The position numbers were made by a program, and so were the translations under genes. A stretch of DNA of 32,197 bases from Paludibacter sp. (GTDB taxonomy: Bacteria; Bacteroidota; Bacteroidia; Bacteroidales; Paludibacteraceae): contig DAIDKM010000029.1 of assembly GCA_027450045.1 (NCBI GenBank), positions 1-32,197 on the forward strand, in the 5' to 3' direction. Of this stretch, positions 25,116-32,197 are shown piece by piece (position 1 is the first letter of the stretch; the number at the start of each line of letters is the position of its first letter). Under the pieces are notes generated by a model. The model had not been told where the DNA came from and did not search any database. It saw only the letters and a program-made list of their open reading frames with translations.

Positions 25116-25867
25116 GAAAGAACATTGTAGCAGGGAATTGGAAAATGAACAAAACCTTGCAAGAAGGATTGACCTTGGCAACTGAATTAAACAGCGCATT
25201 AGCAGGAAAAAGTTTGAACTGCGACGTAGTTATCGGAACTCCTTTTATTCATTTAGCTTCCGTAGCATCGGCCATTGACACCAAACAGATCGGAGTCGCG
25301 GCACAAAACTGTGCCGACAAAGAATCAGGCGCTTATACAGGAGAAGTAAGCGCGGCCATGGTAAAATCAACCGGAGCTGATTACGTTATTTTAGGTCACT
25401 CGGAACGTCGCGCCTATTATGGTGAAACATTTGAAACCTTGAAAGACAAAGTTTTGTTGGCTTTGAAAAACGATTTGAAACCTATTTTCTGTATTGGTGA
25501 GGTATTGGCTGAACGCGAAGATAACCGTCAAAACGAAGTAGTGAAAGCGCAATTGGAAGGTTCCGTTTTCAACCTTTCAGCAGAAGATTTTGGGAAAATC
25601 ATCTTGGCTTACGAACCCGTTTGGGCAATTGGAACAGGGAAAACAGCATCGCCGGCTCAAGCACAAGAGATTCATGCCTTTATTCGTAGCTTAGTGGCTC
25701 AAAAATATGGCAAACAAGTGGCTGATAATGTTACTATTTTGTATGGGGGAAGTTGCAATGCAGGAAATGCCAAAGAACTGTTTGCTAATCCCGATGTCGA
25801 TGGAGGTTTGATTGGCGGGGCATCACTAAAAGTCGCTGATTTTTCCGCTATTATTGACGCTTTTTGA
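25112..25867 (+). CDS. tpiA: Triosephosphate isomerase
   Basis: 251 residues with the full set of active-site residues: K11 in 'GNWKMNK', H96 in 'ILGHSERR' and E168 in '[11 protein letters not shown]', plus the phosphate loop 'YGGSCNAGN' and 'GGLIGGASL'. It interconverts dihydroxyacetone phosphate and glyceraldehyde 3-phosphate. Its start overlaps the preceding stop by four bases. In related genomes SPOR and folE genes often follow tpiA; here a terminator follows instead. Confidence 0.98.
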   Translation: MRKNIVAGNWKMNKTLQEGLTLATELNSALAGKSLNCDVVIGTPFIHLASVASAIDTKQIGVAAQNCADKESGAYTGEVSAAMVKSTGADYVILGHSERRAYYGETFETLKDKVLLALKNDLKPIFCIGEVLAEREDNRQNEVVKAQLEGSVFNLSAEDFGKIILAYEPVWAIGTGKTASPAQAQEIHAFIRSLVAQKYGKQVADNVTILYGGSCNAGNAKELFANPDVDGGLIGGASLKVADFSAIIDAF

Positions 25868-25896
25868 TTATAGCCTGTAATTCATCTGAAATATCC

Positions 25897-25934
25897 GAGA
25901 GGGGCAATCGATATCGGTTGCTCCTCTCTTTTTT
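25897..25934 (+). terminator. Intrinsic terminator of tpiA
   Basis: GAGAGGGGCAA (25897-25907) pairs with TTGCTCCTCTC (25918-25928), including one G-T pair, followed by six T. Confidence 0.9.
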
Positions 25935-26044
25935 AGTCGCTAATCCATTTTTCTCGCTTCTCTTTTGTAAAAGAATGGTGAAGATGAAACGGGAAATGGT
26001 TATCTTTACTCGTTTTTGAATCGCATTTACTCTGATAGAATTAC

Positions 26045-28378
26045 ATGATAACTTTGGAACAACTGCTTTCTCAACTTAATGAACATCAGCGTGAAGCCGT
26101 TGCATATAATGCTGGTCCATCTCTGGTTATTGCCGGCGCAGGCTCTGGCAAGACACGGGTTTTGACCTATAAAATTGCCTATCTATTGTTGAGTGGTTAC
26201 CATCCATCCACTATTTTAGCGCTAACATTCACCAACAAAGCGGCTCGCGAAATGAAACGACGCATTGCTGATTTAGTGGGTGCAGACAAAGCAAAATGGC
26301 TGTGGATGGGCACGTTTCATTCCATTTTCTCACGTATGTTGCGTTCTGAAGCAGAGCGTATTGGTTTTACGCCTCAGTTTACGGTGTACGACAGCTCCGA
26401 TTCGCGTAATGTATTGAAAGCCATTATCAAAGAAATGCAGTTGGACGATAAGGTCTATAAACCGGCGATGATTCAGGGTCGCATTTCGTACGCAAAAAAC
26501 AACTTGATTACTGCCTCCGCTTATGAATCACACGGGAATCTGTTGAAATCTGATTCTGACGCGCGTATTCCGATGCTTAGTAATATTTATTCCACGTATG
26601 CCAAACAGTGTCGTCAGGCAAATGCGATGGACTTTGACGACATGCTGCTTTACACCAATATTCTTTTACGCGATTTTCCTGAGGTATTGGAAGGGTTCCG
26701 GCAACGTTTCCAATTTATTCTGGTGGATGAATATCAAGATACAAATCTTGCGCAGCATATCATTGTAAAACGCTTAGCGGAGATTCATCAACGCATTGCT
26801 GTGGTTGGTGACGATGCCCAAAGCATCTACTCGTTTCGCGGTGCCAATATTGACAATATTCTCCAGTTCAAAGTTCAATTCCCTACCAGTAAAATGTTTA
26901 AACTGGAACAAAATTATCGTTCGACGCAAAACATTGTTGCCGCAGCCAATAGTTTGATCAAAAAGAATAAAGGGCAAATTCAGAAGAATGTCTTTTCAGA
27001 GAAAGACGAAGGCAACCGCATTCAATTGCTTACTGCGATGACCGACACAGAGGAGGGATATCTGGTGGCAAAAGAAATTTCTGACCTTTATTATCAGGAA
27101 CATCATCCCTACAGTGATTTTGCCATTCTCTACCGGACCAACGCCCAGTCACGTAATTTTGAGGAAGCGCTTCGTAAACGAAACATCCCATATCGCATTT
27201 ATGGAGGCTTGTCATTTTATCAACGCAAAGAGATTCGCGATGTTTTGGCCTATTTTCGCCTTATTGTCAACCCATTAGATGGAGAAGCATTGAAACGCTG
27301 CATCAATTATCCGACGAGAGGTATTGGAGAAACAACCATGACCAAAGTCTCCGAATGTGCCAACCAAAATCAGGTTTCACTTTGGTCTGTTATTGGCGAT
27401 CCTGTTTTTTTTCAACTGCCCGTTAACCGACCCACAGCCACAAAATTGACTCATTTCTATGCCATGATTCGCGCTCTTTCTGATGATGCGACGACTCTTG
27501 ATGCCTATGAAATGGCCGTTAAAATAATCAAGACTGTTGGCATAAGCGAAGATATGACAGAAGATATGTCTGCTGAAAACATAAGCCGCCGCGAAAATAT
27601 TCAAGAGTTGGTGAGCGGAATTCATACGTTTTGCGAACAAAAAGTGAATGAAGGTGAGACGCAAATTGGATTAGCTGATTTTCTTTCAGAAGTTTCGTTA
27701 CTTTCCGATCAGGACTTGGATGCAGAAGGCCCCGATGACAAGCTAACTCTGATGACGATTCACGCAGCCAAAGGCCTGGAGTTTCGCAATGTGTTCATTG
27801 TGGGTATGGAAGAGGAACTTTTCCCGTCAGGTTATGTTTCATCCGAGCGGGAACTTGAAGAAGAGCGTCGATTATTTTATGTGGCGTTGACTCGCGCAGA
27901 AGAGCGATGTTTCATTAGCTATGCCCGCAGTCGGTTTCGCAACGGGCAATTGAATTTTACGAACCCAAGTCGCTTCTTGTCCGATATTGATCAAAATCTA
28001 CTTGATCTTCCTGCCGATTTTCGACAAGCCATGTCGGTTTCTTCATTCATGCCAAACAAACGCGAAGAGGAAGTGTTTGAAAAGAAAATATCTAACGAAG
28101 AATCCGATGCACCAATTAAAACTACACAACGTTTTACTTCCTCATCGTGGAAAAAAGTGGCTTCTTCATCGTCTCAAATGACAAATACTTCAGCAACATC
28201 AATCCAATCGGGTGGTGGAGTAGCAGTTGGGAATAAAGTGTTTCACGAGAAATTCGGGCAAGGAATTGTCGTCTCATTAGAACAAATGGATGGCAATTGG
28301 AAAGCCAATGTCGATTTTGGCAGCAATGGAAGCCGTGCTCTGCTTTTGAAATATGCTAAATTGGTGATTTTAGAATAA
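26045..28378 (+). CDS. uvrD: UvrD/PcrA-type superfamily 1 DNA helicase
   Basis: 777 residues. Q motif 'LNEHQREAVAYNAGPSLVIA', Walker A GAGSGKT (31-37), DEYQD box (D228-E229), 'VVGDDAQSIYSFRGAN', 'LEQNYRST', 'LMTIHAAKGLEF' and 'RRLFYVALTRAEE' give the complete SF1A helicase set. The C-terminus has the PcrA tudor-like domain ('KVFHEKFGQGIVVSLEQ'). It acts in nucleotide excision repair and in removing stalled RNA polymerase. It is convergent with the barrel gene, only 12 bases apart, with no terminator seen. A near-consensus TATCTTTA lies 38 bases upstream. Confidence 0.96.
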   Translation: MITLEQLLSQLNEHQREAVAYNAGPSLVIAGAGSGKTRVLTYKIAYLLLSGYHPSTILALTFTNKAAREMKRRIADLVGADKAKWLWMGTFHSIFSRMLRSEAERIGFTPQFTVYDSSDSRNVLKAIIKEMQLDDKVYKPAMIQGRISYAKNNLITASAYESHGNLLKSDSDARIPMLSNIYSTYAKQCRQANAMDFDDMLLYTNILLRDFPEVLEGFRQRFQFILVDEYQDTNLAQHIIVKRLAEIHQRIAVVGDDAQSIYSFRGANIDNILQFKVQFPTSKMFKLEQNYRSTQNIVAAANSLIKKNKGQIQKNVFSEKDEGNRIQLLTAMTDTEEGYLVAKEISDLYYQEHHPYSDFAILYRTNAQSRNFEEALRKRNIPYRIYGGLSFYQRKEIRDVLAYFRLIVNPLDGEALKRCINYPTRGIGETTMTKVSECANQNQVSLWSVIGDPVFFQLPVNRPTATKLTHFYAMIRALSDDATTLDAYEMAVKIIKTVGISEDMTEDMSAENISRRENIQELVSGIHTFCEQKVNEGETQIGLADFLSEVSLLSDQDLDAEGPDDKLTLMTIHAAKGLEFRNVFIVGMEEELFPSGYVSSERELEEERRLFYVALTRAEERCFISYARSRFRNGQLNFTNPSRFLSDIDQNLLDLPADFRQAMSVSSFMPNKREEEVFEKKISNEESDAPIKTTQRFTSSSWKKVASSSSQMTNTSATSIQSGGGVAVGNKVFHEKFGQGIVVSLEQMDGNWKANVDFGSNGSRALLLKYAKLVILE

Positions 28379-28390
28379 TGGAGTAGGTTT

Positions 28391-29041
28391 TTAGAACAAG
28401 CGCCACCCAAGTGTGATGAAAATGCCGTGTCCATCATTACTCGTTTGAAAGGTCTGATTATTCAACGTAAATGAGGTGGACGGGGCAAAGTAATCACAAT
28501 ATTGCAAGTCAATACTTAATGCAAGAATATCGATACCTGCGCCTACTTCCCATCCCCAGTTACCACTTTTCACCTGTTGTGTGAGAGATGAACTGAATGT
28601 ACCCCAATCGCTGCTTTGTGTCAAAAAGGAGCCTGAATTAAAAATAAATCTCGGACCGGTAGTGACATGTAAATTAAGTACCTTCAAATCAATTATTTTG
28701 TATCCCAACAACAATGGCACTTCAACTGTCCGTGACTTAAACGAACTTTGAAGCGGTGTATTATCAATATAGACCGTTTGCGTGCTGTTTTTGAAGTTAA
28801 ACAACAATTCCGGCTGCAAATAGATGCTTTTTGCTCCGACACGCAACCATCCTCCCAACTGATAGCCATTAGCAAAACCTGATTTAAGCTGACTGACAAC
28901 ATTGGTGGCAAGATTCATGTCCTTAAACTGATTGTAACCAGAAGCGGCTTCGTACCCTGCTTTTACACCAACACTAAATATTTGAGCTACTAAAAGCTGT
29001 CCTGTAAAAAGCCAAAAACTTAGAGCTATGATTTTTTTCAT
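28391..29041 (-). CDS. Outer membrane beta-barrel protein (PorT-like)
   Basis: 216 residues. A signal peptide (MKKIIALSFWLFTGQLLVAQ) is followed by alternating amphipathic strands: 'FSVGVKAGYEAASGY', 'YQLGGWLRVGAKSIYLQPEL', 'VEVPLLLGYKI', 'LHVTTGPRFIFNSG' and a terminal aromatic strand 'GIFITLGWRLF'. This fits an eight-stranded PorT/OmpA-like barrel. No specific function can be assigned; PorT itself takes part in type IX secretion, but barrels of this type are diverse. Confidence 0.88.
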   Translation of the reverse strand: MKKIIALSFWLFTGQLLVAQIFSVGVKAGYEAASGYNQFKDMNLATNVVSQLKSGFANGYQLGGWLRVGAKSIYLQPELLFNFKNSTQTVYIDNTPLQSSFKSRTVEVPLLLGYKIIDLKVLNLHVTTGPRFIFNSGSFLTQSSDWGTFSSSLTQQVKSGNWGWEVGAGIDILALSIDLQYCDYFAPSTSFTLNNQTFQTSNDGHGIFITLGWRLF

Positions 29042-29178
29042 ATGAGTTTGTTTTATTTTTTACATTAAAGGCGCAAGTGTTATGATGGAAATCAAGTTTT
29101 TATCGACGGGATGGGAAAACTTGTTCTGATGAATTAAAGTCTTGACACGGTTGTAGCTGAAAACTTTATTTTTGTTTT

Positions 29179-29186
29179 CAAAGATA
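29179..29186 (-). promoter_or_regulatory. Candidate -7 box (TATCTTTG) for the barrel gene
   Basis: The minus strand matches TAnnTTTG. If used, the transcript has a leader of about 130 bases. The -33 element is not clear. Confidence 0.4.
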
Positions 29187-29530
29187 GATATAACCCATTC
29201 CAATTCCATCGTTTTTTTCTTATTTAACGCTACTAACACAAGTAATCCACACCATTGTTATGTAACCAGAGCAATATACAATGACAAGATTGTCTATCAA
29301 TCCTATAAATCAGCATGGTATAAAAAATCGCCGTGTCATTACTAATCTTTATTTTACTTACTCATTGCATCTTATCTTCTAACGTTAATTCTCTGCGATT
29401 GAGGGCTATTCTATTCCAATTGCTTGCTAATTTCTGGATTTCATTTCTCTCGGCGTCCTTCAATAATAATCTTGGACGTTGCTCTACGAAACATGATGGT
29501 GTAGTTGGTGGCAAGTGTCTTTTTGTAGGT

Positions 29531-29588
29531 TGACACGGATTAAAATTGTCATTTTGTCAGGTTGAGTGCGTTGGCATTTTTTTTGATA
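29531..29588 (+). promoter_or_regulatory. Possible sigma-54-like promoter with TGTCA half-sites upstream of htpG
   Basis: TTGGCATTTTTTTTGATA (29571-29588) resembles the -24/-12 consensus: GG, ten bases, then GA instead of GC. Upstream are TGACA (29531-29535) and two TGTCA sites (29547-29551, 29555-29559) eight bases apart. No TAnnTTTG box was seen near htpG. Confidence 0.35.
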
Positions 29589-29730
29589 TAGAATTGCCAC
29601 AAGCCATGACGTCCTTTTATGTGGGAAAGTCATATCAATTTTTCAAGCTAAATTTATCACAGTCGATGAAACGAACCCCTGTTAAGGAGGGTTGGTTTTA
29701 TCTGTAATGTAAACAATAAATAAAAATCAG

Positions 29731-31788
29731 ATGAAAGGCAACATTGGAGTAACGTCGGATAATATTTTTCCGATTATCAAGAAGTTTTTATACAGCGATC
29801 ACGAAATCTTTTTACGTGAATTAGTGTCGAATGCCGTTGACGCAACGCAAAAGTTGAAAACCTTAGCCTCGGTAGGCGAATTTAAAGGCGAGTTGGGTGA
29901 TTTGACAGTGCGGGTTAGCGTGAATAAAAAGAAGAAAACCATTACGGTAACCGATCGTGGTATCGGGATGACGGCTGATGAGATTGAAAAATACATCAAT
30001 CAAATTGCTTTTTCGGGTGCCGAAGAGTTTTTGGATAAGTACAAAGACGATGCGAATGCCATCATTGGCCATTTTGGACTTGGATTCTATTCGGCTTTCA
30101 TGGTATCGAAAGAGGTGGAAATTCAAACACTCTCGTTTAAGGAAGGCTCCAAAGCGGCACGGTGGGTGTGTGACGGCAATCCTGAATATCAATTGGACGA
30201 AATGGATAAAGCTGAAAGAGGTACTTCCATCGTGTTACATATTGATGATGACAATAAAGACTTTTTGGAAGAGGCAAAAATTACAGAGTTGCTGACAAAA
30301 TATTGCAAGTTTCTGCCGATTCCGGTTGCTTTTGGCAAAAAGAAAGAGTGGAAGGATGGGAAAGATGTTGAGACGGACGAAGACAATATCATCAATGATA
30401 CGACGCCGGCCTGGACACGTAAACCATCCGAACTCAAAGAAGAAGACTACAACAAGTTCTATCGCGATCTGTACCCAATGAGCGAAGACCCGTTGTTTTC
30501 GATTCATTTGAATGTGGATTATCCGTTCCATTTGACGGGAATTCTCTATTTTCCTAAAGTGAAAAACAACATCGAATTACAACGGAATAAGATTCAGCTA
30601 TACTGCAATCAAGTATTTGTGACCGATGCCGTGGAAGGAATCGTACCTGATTTTTTGACATTACTCCACGGGGTGATTGACTCTCCCGATATTCCCCTTA
30701 ATGTTTCGCGCAGTTACTTGCAAAGCGACTCGAACGTGAAGAAGATATCGAGCCATATAACCAAAAAGGTTGCCGATCGTTTGCAAGAGATATTTAAGAA
30801 TGACCGCGCTCAATTTGAAGCAAAATGGGATAGCCTGCGGTTGTTTATTATTTATGGCATGTTGACGGATGAGAAATTTTATGAGCGTGCCGAGAAATTT
30901 GTGCTTTTCAAGAATACGGAACAAAAATGTTTCACCTTCGAAGAGTACAAAACGTTGATCAAAGAAAATCAAACCGACAAAGAAGGTTCGTTGATTTATT
31001 TATATGCCAATGATGCTGAAAATCAGCATAGTTACATCGAAGCGGCTCGTAAGAAAGGATATGATGTCTTATTGATGGATGGCCAATTGGACATTCATTG
31101 GGTCAGTCAGTTGGAACAAAAGTTTGAAAAAAGTCGCTTTGTGCGGGTTGACAGCGACATTGTGGAACGCCTGATACGTAAAACAGATGACCCCCAACAT
31201 CAGCTGACCGAATCGCAACGTCAAGCGTTGAGTGCATTATTTGAAACACAATTGCCCGCGTTGGACAAAATTGAATTCTCCGTGAGTTTGGAGCAGATGA
31301 CACCCGATGCACCACCGCTTGTCATTACCCAAAGCGAATTTATGCGCCGTATGAAAGAGATGTCGGCTACACAAGGCGGCGGAATGATGAGCTTTTACGG
31401 CGAGCTGCCCGACAATTACACGCTGTCAGTAAACACGGCTCACCCATTGATCGAAAAGTTGTTGCACGACGAAGAGCAAATTTGTGCAGAGAAAGTGGCC
31501 CCCATTGAATCGGAAATAAAATTGTTGTCAGAACGTGTAGAGGCGCTCAAAGCAGCTCATAAAGGGAAAAAAGAGGAGGAAATTCCGCAAGCGGAAAAAG
31601 AAGAACTCACCACGTTAGAAAAGCAACAAACGGAAGCAAAACAACGCCAAAAAGAAGTAATTACGCAATTCGCAGTCAGTCAACCCTCCGTTCGTCAATT
31701 GATTGATTTGGCATTATTGTCCACCAATCTTTTGAAAGGAGAAGCGTTGAGTCGTTTTGTGAAACGAAGCGTAGAAACCATGTTGTAA
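29731..31788 (+). CDS. htpG: Molecular chaperone HtpG (Hsp90)
   Basis: 685 residues, longer than the 624-residue E. coli protein but usual for Bacteroidota. The GHKL ATPase domain has E30 and N34 in 'FLRELVSNAVDATQKLK', 'TDRGIGM' (74-80) and 'GHFGLGFYSAFMV' (from 113). The middle domain includes 'RSYLQSDSNVKKI', whose Arg contacts ATP in the family. The C-terminal dimer domain carries a long charged coiled coil at about 590-655. It folds client proteins under stress. It appears monocistronic. Confidence 0.98.
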   Translation: MKGNIGVTSDNIFPIIKKFLYSDHEIFLRELVSNAVDATQKLKTLASVGEFKGELGDLTVRVSVNKKKKTITVTDRGIGMTADEIEKYINQIAFSGAEEFLDKYKDDANAIIGHFGLGFYSAFMVSKEVEIQTLSFKEGSKAARWVCDGNPEYQLDEMDKAERGTSIVLHIDDDNKDFLEEAKITELLTKYCKFLPIPVAFGKKKEWKDGKDVETDEDNIINDTTPAWTRKPSELKEEDYNKFYRDLYPMSEDPLFSIHLNVDYPFHLTGILYFPKVKNNIELQRNKIQLYCNQVFVTDAVEGIVPDFLTLLHGVIDSPDIPLNVSRSYLQSDSNVKKISSHITKKVADRLQEIFKNDRAQFEAKWDSLRLFIIYGMLTDEKFYERAEKFVLFKNTEQKCFTFEEYKTLIKENQTDKEGSLIYLYANDAENQHSYIEAARKKGYDVLLMDGQLDIHWVSQLEQKFEKSRFVRVDSDIVERLIRKTDDPQHQLTESQRQALSALFETQLPALDKIEFSVSLEQMTPDAPPLVITQSEFMRRMKEMSATQGGGMMSFYGELPDNYTLSVNTAHPLIEKLLHDEEQICAEKVAPIESEIKLLSERVEALKAAHKGKKEEEIPQAEKEELTTLEKQQTEAKQRQKEVITQFAVSQPSVRQLIDLALLSTNLLKGEALSRFVKRSVETML

Positions 31789-31945
31789 ATTATAGCATAG
31801 TGCTCTTGATATTGCTTTTTAAGAAAATAATCACCGTAGAAATGGGGGTATCATTTCAAAAAAATCATTTTATGGACATTTTTGCCAGATAAAATAGGGG
31901 GTTAAATATTTTATTTGAATTTTTATACTGCTAAAAATGCAGTGT

Positions 31946-31975
31946 CGACACGTAAATCGACAATGTCGTTTTTTT
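31946..31975 (+). terminator. Terminator-like hairpin with seven T
   Basis: CGACA pairs with TGTCG just before TTTTTTT (31969-31975). The stem is only five base pairs, or shorter with an alternative fold, so it is weak. Confidence 0.4.
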
Positions 31976-31983
31976 CTCTTACT

Positions 31984-32017
31984 GAATGGTTGATCTATGT
32001 CAACCATTCTTTTTTTT
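31984..32017 (+). terminator. Intrinsic terminator downstream of htpG
   Basis: GAATGGTTGA (31984-31993) pairs perfectly with TCAACCATTC (32000-32009), followed by eight T. It lies about 195 bases after htpG and might end htpG or an unseen small RNA. Confidence 0.85.
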
Positions 32018-32197
32018 ATTGTTAATTGGCGATTGATTTTACGATTTTTACTATCGATTTTTGACCCGACAAGCTTAGTGCATGCAAGATCAAAGTATTT
32101 TCGCTTTCATATTTAACAATTAATCCTATTCCTCACTTGGTGTATTTATTGTGATCGTTGAAATCTTTTCGATTTGGTATATTAAACGTAAGACATT

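Larger units (their letters stand above)
29042..29730. other. 689-base intergenic region between the barrel gene and htpG
   Basis: Divergent regulatory region. It contains a minus-strand TATCTTTG box (29179-29186) and a possible sigma-54-like promoter for htpG (29571-29588). A plus-strand frame at 29333-29533 and a start-less minus frame at 29362-29563 have no recognised similarity and were not called. An imperfect stem AACCC/GGGTT lies about 35 bases before htpG. Confidence 0.5.
31789..32197. other. Downstream region of htpG, no gene seen to the window end
   Basis: AT-rich with no open frame of note. It holds two terminator-like hairpins (31946-31975 and 31984-32017). The last 180 bases have no recognised promoter or gene start. 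Confidence 0.5.

Noticed and set aside
29333-29563. Small frames in the htpG upstream region (plus 29333-29533; minus, start-less, 29362-29563)
   Set aside because: No recognised family, no start codon for the minus frame, and they overlap likely regulatory DNA. The minus frame looks somewhat protein-like but is unsupported.
1-32197. CRISPR array or tRNA genes near the Argonaute and methyltransferase
   Set aside because: No regularly spaced repeats and no tRNA-like T-loop or acceptor pairs were seen in any intergenic region read.

Overview
The window looks like a piece of a Bacteroidota chromosome, most likely order Bacteroidales. The evidence is family membership: BT_3928-type DoxX protein, DUF1599, DUF4292, DUF6266, a PorT-like barrel, an S16 protein with a long charged tail, a degenerate EnvC-like LytM protein. 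Several intergenic regions also carry TAnnTTTG boxes, the -7 element of the Bacteroidota primary sigma factor. Species cannot be assigned from the sequence.

Region 1 (1 to about 11.15 kb, all on +) is an accessory island. It opens inside an Eco57I-like type II (IIG-like) methyltransferase whose reading frame carries two frame-preserving palindromic repeats. A belt of broken genes follows: a SatD-like N-terminus joined to an unrelated membrane tail, a truncated BRO-N copy next to an intact one, and an 18-codon stub of sbcD. Then come three uncharacterised genes (4058, 5908, 6524) that probably formed one operon. A RhuM-family gene now splits this operon and is bracketed by a 41-bp direct repeat. 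The island ends with a 707-residue prokaryotic Argonaute and a DUF6266 gene.

The Argonaute is the best candidate for an undescribed system. Its MID domain keeps the guide 5'-end binding residues (Y403, K407, Q418, K459). In the PIWI domain, at least three of the four catalytic positions appear lost (S480, Y544, E682). No nuclease, SIR2 or membrane effector is joined to it in an operon. It is therefore a probably inactive, apparently solitary long pAgo among defence-type and decaying genes.

Region 2 (11.2 to 32.2 kb) is ordinary core genome. It holds der and a SPOR-domain gene on minus, then on plus a polyprenyl synthetase, a DUF4292 lipoprotein, an EnvC-like factor, ispD, recG, ndk, an active-type M23 peptidase, dgt, rpsP, DUF1599, BT_3928-family, tpiA and uvrD/pcrA. 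A minus-strand outer-membrane barrel gene and htpG follow. Together they cover ribosome assembly, isoprenoid synthesis, cell-wall remodelling, nucleotide balance, DNA repair and protein folding. Hairpin terminators sit after DUF6266/der, the M23 gene, rpsP and tpiA, and two lie downstream of htpG. No tRNA, rRNA, CRISPR array or complete insertion sequence was seen.
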